From: BS150m-G50 sp964517435
GTDB taxonomy: Bacteria; CAIWAD01; BS150m-G50
Direction: 5' to 3'
Assembly (NCBI GenBank): GCA_964517435.1
Contig: CAZFEC010000001.1
Coordinates: 159,674-223,673, forward strand
Length of the DNA: 64,000 nucleotides
The translations under genes were made by a program, and so were the position numbers. Positions 35,998 through 46,347 of this stretch are shown here, piece by piece; positions within the stretch are counted from its first letter, which is position 1; the number at the start of each line of letters is the position of its first letter. The notes beneath the pieces are model-generated. The model searched no databases. It was not told the DNA's origin and worked only from the letters and a program-made list of their open reading frames with translations.

Positions 35998-36647
35998 TAT
36001 TTACTCCCGATTATGGTGTTGATCAGCTTGACGGAATGCTCGTCGATCTCCTCGATCATTCCATTGGTCGTATTGTTGAGCCAGGCGTACATCAGCATCG
36101 AGGGAACCGCCACGAACAGGCCACCGAGGGTGGTCAACATCGCGATGGCGATACCACCGGCCAGCGCCTGTGAAGCGTTGGCACCGGCGTTTTTAACCGC
36201 TTCGAACGACTGGATCAGACCGAACAGCGTTCCCATCAAACCCCAGAGGGTGGCGACGTTGGCGATGGTTGACAGGTAGGGTGTGCGTTTGTTAAGCTTG
36301 GGGATGATTTCCAGGCTGGCTTCGTCGACAGCGTTCTGGATCGAGCGGTAGTCGATGATCTCCTTGTCCTTAGCCTCCAGCAGTCCGGAGAGGACTATGT
36401 GACCGAGCGCTTTACCTTTCAAGCCCTCCGCCAGTTTCACCGCCTTGTCCATCTCCCCTTTCTGGACGAGGGAGTAGACGGTGCTCATGAACTTACTGGC
36501 GTTGATGTTGGACTTGACGACGACGACATACAGCCGCTCCAGGAAGATGGCGATGGCGAATACGAAGAAGATGCCCAGAACCCAGAAGAAGAAAGCGCCG
36601 CTCTCCGAAGGGCTGAACTGGCTGAAAAACTGACTGACGGTACTCAT
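35997..36647 (-). CDS. TolQ/ExbB/MotA-family proton channel
   Basis: 216 residues with three TM helices: FFFWVLGIFFVFAIAIFLER near 18-38, TIANVATLWGLMGTLFGLIQ near 127-146 (the 'GLMGTLFGLI' core is the family signature), and ALAGGIAIAMLTTLGGLFVA near 162-182. It forms the pentameric stator that uses the proton gradient to drive ExbD/TolR. Its ATG overlaps the preceding stop by one base (TAATG) and its stop overlaps the next GTG, so the genes are tightly coupled. Confidence 0.92.
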   Translation of the reverse strand: MSTVSQFFSQFSPSESGAFFFWVLGIFFVFAIAIFLERLYVVVVKSNINASKFMSTVYSLVQKGEMDKAVKLAEGLKGKALGHIVLSGLLEAKDKEIIDYRSIQNAVDEASLEIIPKLNKRTPYLSTIANVATLWGLMGTLFGLIQSFEAVKNAGANASQALAGGIAIAMLTTLGGLFVAVPSMLMYAWLNNTTNGMIEEIDEHSVKLINTIIGSK

Positions 36648-37027
36648 TAACGTTCCTCCTGAGGATTTTTGTATTCTAGAATCATTTCACGCAAGGTGTT
36701 GATGTGCATTTTGATCTTGTCGCTGGCACAGTTGGGATTTGTGATCTGGCAGATCTTGGCCCGGCAGGTCTCCTCCGATTCCCGGCAACCGGTGCGGCGC
36801 TGGTAATCGAGGTTGGTGATCATGCGGCCGGCGATTTCATGCCGTTCCAGGGGCCGACCGTTCTCCCGGGCCAGGTTCACCAGGTAATTCCAGAGATAGT
36901 TTTGTACAGCCGGCAATTTGTCGAAGGGCACCTTATCCAGCAGCCCTTTGAATTGCTGCGGATCTTCGCAAGCTATTACTAATTCCCGCTCGACATCAGG
37001 CTGGAAATCAGTTGTTTCCGGATTCAT
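36647..37027 (-). CDS. Orphan cytosolic protein of the Tol/TPR operon
   Basis: 126 residues from ATG 37027 (GGGGAGAAT upstream). No signal peptide or TM helix. Mostly helical, with a Cys-rich stretch (TGCRESEETCRAKICQITNP, then NCASDK) spacing four Cys as C-x6-C-x4-C-x6-C, suitable for a metal site or disulfides. I do not recognise a family. It overlaps the upstream gene by 20 bases and the TolQ start by one, so it is an integral member of the unit and may act on the cytoplasmic face of the motor. Confidence 0.7.
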   Translation of the reverse strand: MNPETTDFQPDVERELVIACEDPQQFKGLLDKVPFDKLPAVQNYLWNYLVNLARENGRPLERHEIAGRMITNLDYQRRTGCRESEETCRAKICQITNPNCASDKIKMHINTLREMILEYKNPQEER

Positions 37028-37352
37028 TATTGGATTCTCCCCGGGCTTGATGATACCGCTCCTTCGCCAGTAGCGCATCTATCCCACGCAGTTTGAAAGG
37101 AGCGCGGATATCGCTGTTCAGCTCTACCACGTCGGCGGGAGCTTGTCTGATTTCAGTCAGGAATGATTTCTCCACCTGTAATTTGCGAAATTCAGGCCGG
37201 ATGCGCGAAGCGATAATGGATACGCTGGGTTGACGGATTTCCCCTTTGATCGTGATTTCACCCAGCATCACCCGCTCGCGGGGTTGCGCCTGGAGGGCAA
37301 CCGCGATAAACAGCAACAGCAAACAGTTGCTAGTATATCTTGTGGCGATCAT
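37008..37352 (-). CDS. Small exported orphan protein of the Tol/TPR operon
   Basis: 114 residues from ATG 37352 (AAAGGGA upstream). The signal peptide RYTSNCLLLLFIAVALQAQ could leave a ~93-residue periplasmic protein beginning PRERVMLGEITIKGEIRQPS. Sequence like LGEITIKGEIRQPSVSIIAS recalls the N-terminal strand of TonB-box or secretin-associated proteins, but I cannot assign a family. It overlaps the large TPR gene upstream by 23 bases and the next gene by 20. Confidence 0.72.
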   Translation of the reverse strand: MIATRYTSNCLLLLFIAVALQAQPRERVMLGEITIKGEIRQPSVSIIASRIRPEFRKLQVEKSFLTEIRQAPADVVELNSDIRAPFKLRGIDALLAKERYHQARGESNNESGNN

Positions 37353-40300
37353 AAAGCCTGTCCCTTTCCAACTCCCTTTCCAGGCGGTTGGCGCGTTCGG
37401 TGTCCTCGCGCAGCTTATCTTCGAAGACGTCATCTGTCAGCCGCGGCACGGTGCGCAGGGCGAAGTTGACCAACAGTCCGCGACCGCTGCCGTCTTCATC
37501 CACTACCTCGGCAGCCAGGGTGTTCTCACCCGTCACCACATAGTCCTGGAGGTCGATCAGCCTGACGTCGCCCCAGTCATCGCTGCCGGAGCGATCTTCG
37601 TCAATATACTCACCGTTGAGATAAATGCTGTAATTATCGTCGGCTGTCACCGCGATTTCCGCCGCGATGGCGACTTCGTCCAGAATGAACCGGTACCGGA
37701 ACCAGAGGCTGTCCGCGGTTGCTTCGACTGCGGCGACCAGCTGGGTTGTATCCGGCGCGGTGGTGTCCGGGACCACCACCGGCGGCGGGGCCGATTCAAG
37801 CCAGATCGCCACGGCGCCGCTTTCGCTCAAGCCGGCGCGCTGGACGATCTCGCTGTTACCGGTCAACGTGGCCGGCCGCCAGTCGCTGTCATCGAAACCG
37901 GGGGCGACATAACCCTGACGGTAGGTGTCGCTGACCAGCCAGCTGGTGGAGGTCCCGATATTGATACTCTGTTCCGTCAAACCGAACCGTTCGCCGAACT
38001 GCTCCGGATCCAGTTGGGCCAGCTTGAACCAGACGCGGTTGACGATGGCGCCCTCCAGCTGGAAGGTCTCGATCAGCTCGTTGGCGGTGGTCAGCACGAT
38101 CAACACATTGTCGCTCAGCGCGAAGTTGGCGTCATCCCAGGTGGCGTTGGCGTCCTCCCAGACCCAGGAACCGGTATCTTCGAACCGCTGCCAGGTGAAG
38201 TCGCGTTGGGCCGCCGTGAATTCCTGATCCGCTTCCAGCTGGGTGACCGCCTGCAACAGGTGATACAAAACGCTGTCACCTCGCGCCTGGACTACCGGAG
38301 CGGCGATGCCGGTGTTTTGATAAGCCTCGAGCAGTTGCGACTCCATCTGGATTGAGTTCATCAGGTAATTCTGCCGATAGTCGGTCAGATCGAGATAGTA
38401 GAAGCCGAGATCGCCTGCCGCCATACCGTCGGCGTCAACCGCATCCTCCCCCTGTTCAAGCAGCGTGAGAAAATCGATACCCATGGCGGCGGTCGCATCC
38501 GTGGCCAGCTGGAACAGCTCCCGGTAACCGGCCAGCGTGTAGCCGGCGAAGTGCAGGAAGCGCTCCTGGACCCGGTTGTGCCAGGTGCCCGCCAGTTCGA
38601 CCTGACTGGCCTGCTCGAGTACATTCATGTATGCCGTGATACAATCGCGGGTGGCGGGCATCACGAAACGGCTGAGTACCGCGTCACGGTAGTTGAAACG
38701 TACCTCGGGCACGCCGCGGATAATCGGCGCGCTGTAGAACATGCGGATCCGCTCCTCGCTGCGTTCCGCGGTCGCCCAGGCGATGGCGGGCACGCGCTGC
38801 CGAGCCTGACGGATCCAGTGCTCACCTTCGATGACGGTGGTGTCGAGCAGAGCGACAGACTGGTTCAGCTCCAGCAGCTGGTTCAGCGAATCCTCCGGCG
38901 TCGTGACCGTATCCGGTACTATTTCCAGCCAGCGCTGCAACTCCGTTTGCCACTTGCTCTGCACCAGGCGCCGCTCCCCGATCTTAGCCAGCGCTTCTGT
39001 CATCTCGCTGACGGCCAGGAGGTAGTCCTCCCTGGCGATCGTGTTCAATTCAGCCGCCGCGGCATCGATGCGGTCCAGCGCCGCGATCTCATCTTCCTGG
39101 TTGGCATAGGCCGGCTGCTCCTGGTTGAGATAGGTAACGGCGAAATCCTCGTGGGTGGCGGCGATCAGGTAGCGCGCCTGGAAAAGGTCGCGCGTGGTGT
39201 AGGCGATCAGTTCGTACAGCTGGTCCAGCAGCGATTTGCGGGCGCTCTTCTTCTCCACCAGCAGCCGCTCCAGCTGATCCGGAGGCTGTCGCAGCTGGAT
39301 GACGCGGTAGGCGTCATATTCCCACAGCACCAGGTTGCGCAGCGCGCGGGCGGCGTAGTAATCGTTGGTGGGATATCCGCCCTGCTTCAGCTCCCGGTTG
39401 CGGGCGGTGGTAAGGCGGAATTCCCCTGCCGCGAGAACGCTGTCCTCGTGGCTGAGATAGTACTGACCCCGCTCATAGTAGGCCCGCACGGTACGGGGGT
39501 CGTTGGGGAACCGCTCCGCGAAATCACGGTAGATATTGTTCGCGGCGCTGATCTGATCCAGCTTGAGGTAGAGCGCTGCATTCCCGAACATCACGGAGGC
39601 GGCGTTGTCGGCGTCGGGCCAGAGCGACAGGTAAAGATCGTTCACCCGCAGCGCGCTCAGCGGATCTTCCGCCTTTTCGAAGCAGATACCGGCGTTGGTA
39701 AGGGCCTCCTGCCGGTACTCGGAGTCGGGATATTCCAGTGCCAGCCGTTCGAAGGCCTGGCCGGCCGCTGTCATGTCTTCCAATTCGTTGAGGTAGGTAT
39801 AGGCCGCCAGCCGCAGAGAGCGGTCGGCGAATTCGGAGCTGGCATAACGCTCCACCAACATCAGATAGGTGTCGGCGGCGTCCATCCAGGCCTCGGCCTT
39901 CCGGTATTCGGCGGCGGCATCGAAGAGGGAGGCGTCGGCGAAATCGGCGTCCGGCACATCCAGAGCCACCCGCTTGAATTCCGCGGCGGCTGCCATGTGA
40001 TCATCCCCGCTCCGCAGTACCTCCGCGCCGGAGAAAACGGCCTGGGCTATCGTCTGCTGCGCCTGGGTCGCGACCTCGGGCGACGGATCCAGCGCCAGCA
40101 GATCCTGGGCTTTCGCTTCCGCTTCGGCGAACATCTGTTCGGCGAAGAATCCCTCGATGCAGAAGAGATGCGCATCCGCGACCAGCGGCGAAGCGGGGTA
40201 TTTCTCGATCAGCTGATCGAAGATCACCCGAGCCTCTGCCCAGAGTCGGTGTTCGTGATAGAGCCCGCCATTGGTGAAGAGATACTGCGGCGATGTCTCC

Positions 40301-42174
40301 TCTTCCGGGAACAGCTCCTGGAAGCGGTTCAGCGCCTCTACCAGCATCTCTTCCTCGCGCGACAGCGGCCAGGCCACCGCGGAATCCGGTTCCATGACCG
40401 GCGCCACGGCGATCAGGTTCTGCGCCATCACGATGGCGTTGATCGCCGCCGGCATCACATCCCACTCCGGATGGTAGAGAGTGGTGATCTGCAGGAATTC
40501 CTCCCAGGCGGGACTGTAGCGGTTGAGGGGCGCTTCCAGCACTTTGGCCAGGTTCCAGTGAACCTGGAAAGCGTTGCTGTCTTCCGGGAAAAGCTGCAGA
40601 TAGTGGCGCGACTGCTGCAGGAACTCGCTGTAGGCTTCCTCCGAGTGCAGGCGGTTCGCCTCCTGCAGGGCGTGGTTGACATTGCTCAGCTGGTGGAGGT
40701 TCATGATCTCGCGGGCGGCCGCCACCAGCGTATCGGCACTGTTCTGCGCCAGCCAGTCCTCGTTCTCAACGAAGAGGGTGCTGAAGCGGTTGCGCGCTTC
40801 GTAAGCCTCCTGCGGCTGATTGAGAGCGCGATCGGCATGGCACTGCACCATCTTCTCGAGGACGGCGGGCCCCTCCGGCCGCAGGGGATAGAGGGAGAGC
40901 ACCGAATCGTAGGCGTCGACCGCCAGCCGATAATCGAGCGCTTCCTCCTTGAGCAGGTCGGCATAGGTCAATACCAGAGTAAAACCGAAATCCGCGTAGA
41001 TCGTCGTGTCGTCGCGAACGAAGGATGCCAGGTTGGCGGTCCCCCCTTCGCTCCAGCCGGGATCGGCGTAATTAATGGCGATATAGCGTATCGACTCGTC
41101 TTCCAGGGCCGTGAGGGTGCGTTCGCCGGCGGCCTGCTGCGCCCGGGTATACTGAACCGCTTCGGTGAAATAGCGGACCGAGGGTTCATACTCCAGCAGC
41201 TGATAGTGGGTCCAGCCCAGCTTGTAGAGCGCCTTGTCGCACGCGTCGAAATCGGGATACTCGAGAACCTGCTGATAGGCTGTTATCGCGCGCCGGTAGT
41301 CGTCGTTATTCCCGGCGGCATACCAGTATTCGCCCACCCGCATCCAGGCTTCCGCCGCGTATTTGGAGTCGGGGAAGCGCCGGGCGAGATCGGTGTACAG
41401 TTCCACCGCTTCCCGCTGCTCGACCGGATCGGTCGAGTTCTCGCAGATGTTGGCGAGGTTGTAGAGGGCGTCGGCGACATAGTCGCTGTTGGGGAATTCG
41501 TTGATGATCTTAAGGTAGAGCTCGACGGAACGCTGCAGCTGCAGTTCCGGTTCCGGTTCGTTGAAGGGCACCCCCTGCCGGGCGGCGCTTTCCTGGCGCA
41601 GTTCCCATCGTTCCAGCTCATCGAAGTAGCGATCCCGTTCCTGCTGGTAGTAGAGTTCGCCCAGCTGCAGGCAGACATCCGCCACCACATCCTTGCGCTT
41701 GTACTTGCGCAGGAGGGGATCGTCGGGATAGGTCTTCAGAAATTTGTCGCCTTCAACCAGGATGTTTTCGCGCAGCTCGCCGTAGGCTGACTGCAGGGAA
41801 TCGGCTTCCCGTTTATACTGTTCCCGCAGTGCGGTCAGTTCCGCCGGCGACAGGGAGAATATCCGCGCTTCCTCCACTTTCTTCAGGAGCTGTCCCAGAC
41901 GGACGGAAAGTTCGAAAATACTCTTATCCACCTGGACGCGGCTGAGCGAATCAAGCGTGGCGGTCTGCAGTTCCTGCAGTTCGCGGTAGCGCTCGACGAT
42001 CAGATTGCCCTCTTCGATCCAGGCGTCCGCCTGGGGATTTATCTTCATCTGGGAGAGTTCGGACCAGCGGGCCACGATGGCGTCGGCGGTTTCAGCGGCA
42101 ACGGCGGGAAGGCACGACAGGGTCGCGCAACTGATACCGAGCAGCAGGAGGAGGAGAACTGATCTATTCTTCAA
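37330..42174 (-). CDS. Very large periplasmic TPR protein with C-terminal beta-sandwich
   Basis: 1614 residues. The lipoprotein or ordinary signal peptide RSVLLLLLLGISCATLSC has a plausible lipobox (GISC). Most of the protein is TPR/Sel1-like helical repeats (YLKIINEFPNSDYVADALYN, LARRFPDSKYAAEAWMRVGE, LALEYPDSEYRQEALTNAGI). The 'FP-S-Y---A---G' pattern is typical of BamD/YbgF-type periplasmic repeats. The last ~120 residues (NYSIYLNGEYIDEDRSGSDD ... GENTLAAEVVDEDGSGRG) look like a galactose-binding-type jelly roll. It overlaps both neighbouring genes. Likely a scaffold spanning the periplasm, energised by the Tol/Exb motor. Confidence 0.85.
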   Translation of the reverse strand: MKNRSVLLLLLLGISCATLSCLPAVAAETADAIVARWSELSQMKINPQADAWIEEGNLIVERYRELQELQTATLDSLSRVQVDKSIFELSVRLGQLLKKVEEARIFSLSPAELTALREQYKREADSLQSAYGELRENILVEGDKFLKTYPDDPLLRKYKRKDVVADVCLQLGELYYQQERDRYFDELERWELRQESAARQGVPFNEPEPELQLQRSVELYLKIINEFPNSDYVADALYNLANICENSTDPVEQREAVELYTDLARRFPDSKYAAEAWMRVGEYWYAAGNNDDYRRAITAYQQVLEYPDFDACDKALYKLGWTHYQLLEYEPSVRYFTEAVQYTRAQQAAGERTLTALEDESIRYIAINYADPGWSEGGTANLASFVRDDTTIYADFGFTLVLTYADLLKEEALDYRLAVDAYDSVLSLYPLRPEGPAVLEKMVQCHADRALNQPQEAYEARNRFSTLFVENEDWLAQNSADTLVAAAREIMNLHQLSNVNHALQEANRLHSEEAYSEFLQQSRHYLQLFPEDSNAFQVHWNLAKVLEAPLNRYSPAWEEFLQITTLYHPEWDVMPAAINAIVMAQNLIAVAPVMEPDSAVAWPLSREEEMLVEALNRFQELFPEEETSPQYLFTNGGLYHEHRLWAEARVIFDQLIEKYPASPLVADAHLFCIEGFFAEQMFAEAEAKAQDLLALDPSPEVATQAQQTIAQAVFSGAEVLRSGDDHMAAAAEFKRVALDVPDADFADASLFDAAAEYRKAEAWMDAADTYLMLVERYASSEFADRSLRLAAYTYLNELEDMTAAGQAFERLALEYPDSEYRQEALTNAGICFEKAEDPLSALRVNDLYLSLWPDADNAASVMFGNAALYLKLDQISAANNIYRDFAERFPNDPRTVRAYYERGQYYLSHEDSVLAAGEFRLTTARNRELKQGGYPTNDYYAARALRNLVLWEYDAYRVIQLRQPPDQLERLLVEKKSARKSLLDQLYELIAYTTRDLFQARYLIAATHEDFAVTYLNQEQPAYANQEDEIAALDRIDAAAAELNTIAREDYLLAVSEMTEALAKIGERRLVQSKWQTELQRWLEIVPDTVTTPEDSLNQLLELNQSVALLDTTVIEGEHWIRQARQRVPAIAWATAERSEERIRMFYSAPIIRGVPEVRFNYRDAVLSRFVMPATRDCITAYMNVLEQASQVELAGTWHNRVQERFLHFAGYTLAGYRELFQLATDATAAMGIDFLTLLEQGEDAVDADGMAAGDLGFYYLDLTDYRQNYLMNSIQMESQLLEAYQNTGIAAPVVQARGDSVLYHLLQAVTQLEADQEFTAAQRDFTWQRFEDTGSWVWEDANATWDDANFALSDNVLIVLTTANELIETFQLEGAIVNRVWFKLAQLDPEQFGERFGLTEQSINIGTSTSWLVSDTYRQGYVAPGFDDSDWRPATLTGNSEIVQRAGLSESGAVAIWLESAPPPVVVPDTTAPDTTQLVAAVEATADSLWFRYRFILDEVAIAAEIAVTADDNYSIYLNGEYIDEDRSGSDDWGDVRLIDLQDYVVTGENTLAAEVVDEDGSGRGLLVNFALRTVPRLTDDVFEDKLREDTERANRLERELERDRLYDRHKIY

Positions 42175-44287
42175 TCGCGCCCTCCGTCTCCTCCAACAAC
42201 TGGTCGATGGCTCCGAGATAACCCTCTATCTCCTGCATGCGTTCGTCCATCTCAAGCAGCTGGTTAAACTGGATCTTTCCCAGCGCCAGCCGGGAGAAAC
42301 TCACATCGCTCCAGCGGTTGATGTCGGATGTGACCGGCTCCCGCCGCTCCACATGCAAACGCGTCTCGTAACGGTCGAGAACCGCCTGCAGATCGCTGAG
42401 CACATCATGCGTCACCTGCGTTTCGATCTGATCCGCCAGCACGCCGCCAAGCCGCGCGGTGGCGACCAGCTGTTCGCTCTCCGCCAGGGTAGCCTCCAGC
42501 AGACGCTGTTCCGCCGCAATCTCCCCCCGCAGGTCCCGGAATATACTCTGTCGATAAGCGGTTTCGTTCTCAACCTGTACGATCGGATTCTTGTTGATTT
42601 CGATGATACCGGAGAGCCGGATCCGCTGGTTTAATTCCTTCCCGGTACGGCGCAATTCCTCGACGGTCGCCAGCACTTCCGGATCCTGGGTGGCGAGCGC
42701 CGGGTCCACCAGTTCGTTCAGCCGCCGTTGCAGCCTTTGAATGGCAATGCGCTCGCTGATGTACTCCCGCATCACTTCGTTGGCTTCCATCAACAGCAGA
42801 TAACGGATGCGCTGGTAGAGGATATCCAGATCGTGATCCAGCTCCAGGTACTGCTGGTAGCCGGCCAGATCCTCCTCGTTAAAGACATCCGCTTCCAGCT
42901 GGCGCAGCCGTTTCAGTTCGATCACGATCCGCCGCCGTTCGTCGGTGTACTCCTGCATCCGCTGGAAACGCTCCCCCTCCTCCAGGACATGCGAGTAGAA
43001 CGGCACGGAATTATCCTGCAGGTCGATCAGCTCGTAGGCGTGCCCCACCAGCACGTAGGCTTCGAAGATGAACCGGGAAGCGGGATAGATGTCGATCAAT
43101 TCGTTGGCGTATTCGATGGCGCTGTCGTAGTCCTGAACATTGAGATCGGCCCAGGCACGGCCAAGGACGGCGTTGTCGGCGAGCTCCGAATCGAGTGTCA
43201 CCCGGTCGAAAGCCTCGAAGGCGGCGTGGAATTCACCCCGCTCGAAGTGCAGGTATCCCAGCTTGATGTTGGCGTCGTCGCGGATGTAGCGGTCCAGCTG
43301 GGTATGATCGCGCCGGATGGGGATGTCGCCCAGCTCACCCAATAACTGCAATGCCTGTTCGCTGTCATCCAGAAAGATGCTGCAGGTCGCCAGCAGGTGG
43401 CGGCTGCGCAGGTTGTAATCGCCGCGGGTTTCCAGGAGCAGTTCCCGGGCCTGTTCGTAGCCCTCCCGCTGGAAGAAGGAGACGCCTACCATGTAAAGCA
43501 CCTCCGAACGCCAGGTCTCTTCCAGCGCCAGGCAGACCGGACCGTAGGTGGCATAAAAATCGGTGATCGCAGCGAAATCGCTGTAGCCGAACCAGGTATA
43601 CACCAGGTGATCGACGATCGGTCCCAGCCAGGGATTACTGGGATAGGTGCGCAGGAGATAGAGGTAGATCTCACGGGCGGCGTCGTAGCGAAGCGCCGCG
43701 TAGTTGGCTTCCGCCAGCATGAAGTAGACATCATCCAGGTTGGCATAACTGTAGAAACGGATAATGTCTTCCAACTGCAGAATCGCCAGTTCGTGGTTGC
43801 CCGCCGCGTAGGTGTAGACGGCCATTTCGAGATCGAAGCGGAACATACGCAACTGCTGGTCGTTGGTGGCGCTGTCGATCAGGATCTGTTTATTGTTGTC
43901 CACCTTGAGGGACTTGGCTTCGAGCACACGGCGCTGCCGCTGCATCCAGGCTTCCACCCGCCTGGGAAGATTAATGGAGTTGATCAACTGCTCGTCGAAG
44001 TCCGAGCGCACGACGTAGCTGTCCGGTTCGGCATCGAAGAAACCGCCGGGTGGCCGGAAATCACCGCCCCGGTTGCGCAGTTCACGGTTGACCGAACGAA
44101 AACGGCCCAGCAGCGAGGCTTCCTGCAGGGTGAGTTCCTGATTGAATTTGGCGATCTTACCGCGGAAGTGCTGGTGTAATTCCTGCTGGAACTGCGCGCT
44201 GTCGGCGGTGGTGAAGGCATTGAGCTGTGCGAGGGGGAGGAGCGAGCAGGTCAGCCAGAGAAACCAGGTGAACTTTCTGCGTATCAA
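42164..44287 (-). CDS. Periplasmic TPR/coiled-coil protein, first gene of the Tol/TPR operon
   Basis: 707 residues from TTG 44287, chosen because GGGAG lies eight bases upstream and a good signal peptide follows at once (RRKFTWFLWLTCSLLPLAQ). A longer frame to ATG 44407 would place 40 unlikely residues before the signal. Middle part: TPR-like repeats (AILQLEDIIRFYSYANLDDV, IKLGYLHFERGEFHAAFEAF). C-terminal third: long coiled coil (IAIQRLQRRLNELVD, DLRGEIAAEQRLLEATLAES). Similar in style to TPR partners of AgmX/TolQR gliding-type clusters. Confidence 0.82.
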   Translation of the reverse strand: MIRRKFTWFLWLTCSLLPLAQLNAFTTADSAQFQQELHQHFRGKIAKFNQELTLQEASLLGRFRSVNRELRNRGGDFRPPGGFFDAEPDSYVVRSDFDEQLINSINLPRRVEAWMQRQRRVLEAKSLKVDNNKQILIDSATNDQQLRMFRFDLEMAVYTYAAGNHELAILQLEDIIRFYSYANLDDVYFMLAEANYAALRYDAAREIYLYLLRTYPSNPWLGPIVDHLVYTWFGYSDFAAITDFYATYGPVCLALEETWRSEVLYMVGVSFFQREGYEQARELLLETRGDYNLRSRHLLATCSIFLDDSEQALQLLGELGDIPIRRDHTQLDRYIRDDANIKLGYLHFERGEFHAAFEAFDRVTLDSELADNAVLGRAWADLNVQDYDSAIEYANELIDIYPASRFIFEAYVLVGHAYELIDLQDNSVPFYSHVLEEGERFQRMQEYTDERRRIVIELKRLRQLEADVFNEEDLAGYQQYLELDHDLDILYQRIRYLLLMEANEVMREYISERIAIQRLQRRLNELVDPALATQDPEVLATVEELRRTGKELNQRIRLSGIIEINKNPIVQVENETAYRQSIFRDLRGEIAAEQRLLEATLAESEQLVATARLGGVLADQIETQVTHDVLSDLQAVLDRYETRLHVERREPVTSDINRWSDVSFSRLALGKIQFNQLLEMDERMQEIEGYLGAIDQLLEETEGAIEE

Positions 44288-44399
44288 TTTCGAGACTCCC
44301 TGTTGACGAGCTGCAGGTGTCAGGCGATCGATCTCGCGCAGCCTCCAAACGGCGGTGTCAATTGCGCGACCGTAATCGGACCGGAAAACCCTCGTACAG

Positions 44400-44475
44400 A
44401 ATGCCATTTAAACTGCAATCTACATTGTCAGTTTAAAATGGCATTTGGAATGCTGCCTGAGTCAGTATTCCAAAT
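44400..44475. repeat. Two adjacent inverted repeats at the Tol/TPR operon promoter
   Basis: Repeat 1: ATTTGGAAT (44443-44451) and ATTCCAAAT (44467-44475), exact, 15-base centre; it overlaps the -10 box and start site. Repeat 2: AATGCCATTTAAACTG (44400-44415) and CAGTTTAAAATGGCATT (44429-44445), one bulged A, 13-base centre; it lies in the mRNA leader. The two share the bases 44443-44445. Operator for a dimeric repressor and/or leader hairpins. Confidence 0.65.
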
Positions 44476-44500
44476 ATAGTCTCAGGCCGGGAATAGTCAA
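44473..44500 (-). promoter_or_regulatory. Sigma-70-type promoter of the Tol/TPR operon
   Basis: On the minus strand TTGACT (44500-44495), a 16-base spacer and TATATT (44478-44473). The leader to the TTG start at 44287 is about 180 bases. It lies 40 bases after the atpC stop; I see no terminator between, so some read-through from the ATP synthase genes is possible. Confidence 0.6.
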
Positions 44501-44540
44501 GTGTAAGACTATTTTTGTATTTCCCCGGGTGGACGACTGA

Positions 44541-44941
44541 TCAGTGCGCGACTTTCAGACGATTGAGGGCGCGCCGCAAAGCCGCCTGGGCTCGCGCGAC
44601 ATCCAGATCGTCACCCGCAGCGGTCAGCCGTTGCTGCGCCCGGTCGCGAGCCGCCTCGGCGCGGGGCACGTCAATGGCCTCCGCCGCTTCCGCGGTTTCC
44701 GACAACAGCGCCACCCTTTCGCCCGTTACTTCGACAAAACCGCCCGAGGTGGCGAAATGCAGCTCCCCGCCGGTACTGTTTACCGTCAATTGGCCTGCTT
44801 TCATCACCGCTGTCAGGGGAGTATGATTCGCCAACACGCCGAAATAGCCGATCGCGCCGGGAATCATGATGTGTTCCGCCCGGCCTTCGTAGATGACACC
44901 GTCCGGCGTGATGATTTCCAGCTGGAAATCCCTGCGCTGGC

Positions 44942-44945
<4 letters not shown>
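44541..44945 (-). CDS. atpC: F-type ATP synthase epsilon subunit
   Basis: 134 residues. Central-stalk subunit coupling F1 to the c-ring. N-terminal beta-barrel LEIITPDGVIYEGRAEHIMIP and VLANHTPLTAVMKAGQLTV are characteristic; the C-terminal helical hairpin (EAARDRAQQRLTAAGDDLDV) is complete. Overlaps the atpD stop by four bases (ATGA). Last gene of the ATP synthase unit. Confidence 0.95.
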
Positions 44946-46336
<1,391 letters not shown>

Positions 46337-46347
46337 TCCTGTCCTCT

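Noticed and set aside
38551..41790. Long open frame (about 1080 codons) on the plus strand opposite the giant TPR gene
   Set aside because: The minus-strand frame has a signal peptide, TPR repeats and an operon context. The opposite frame is open only because of the codon usage of the G+C-rich gene.
42164..44407. TPR protein starting at ATG 44407
   Set aside because: This start lies inside an inverted repeat and puts 40 residues before the signal peptide; TTG 44287 has GGGAG at good spacing.
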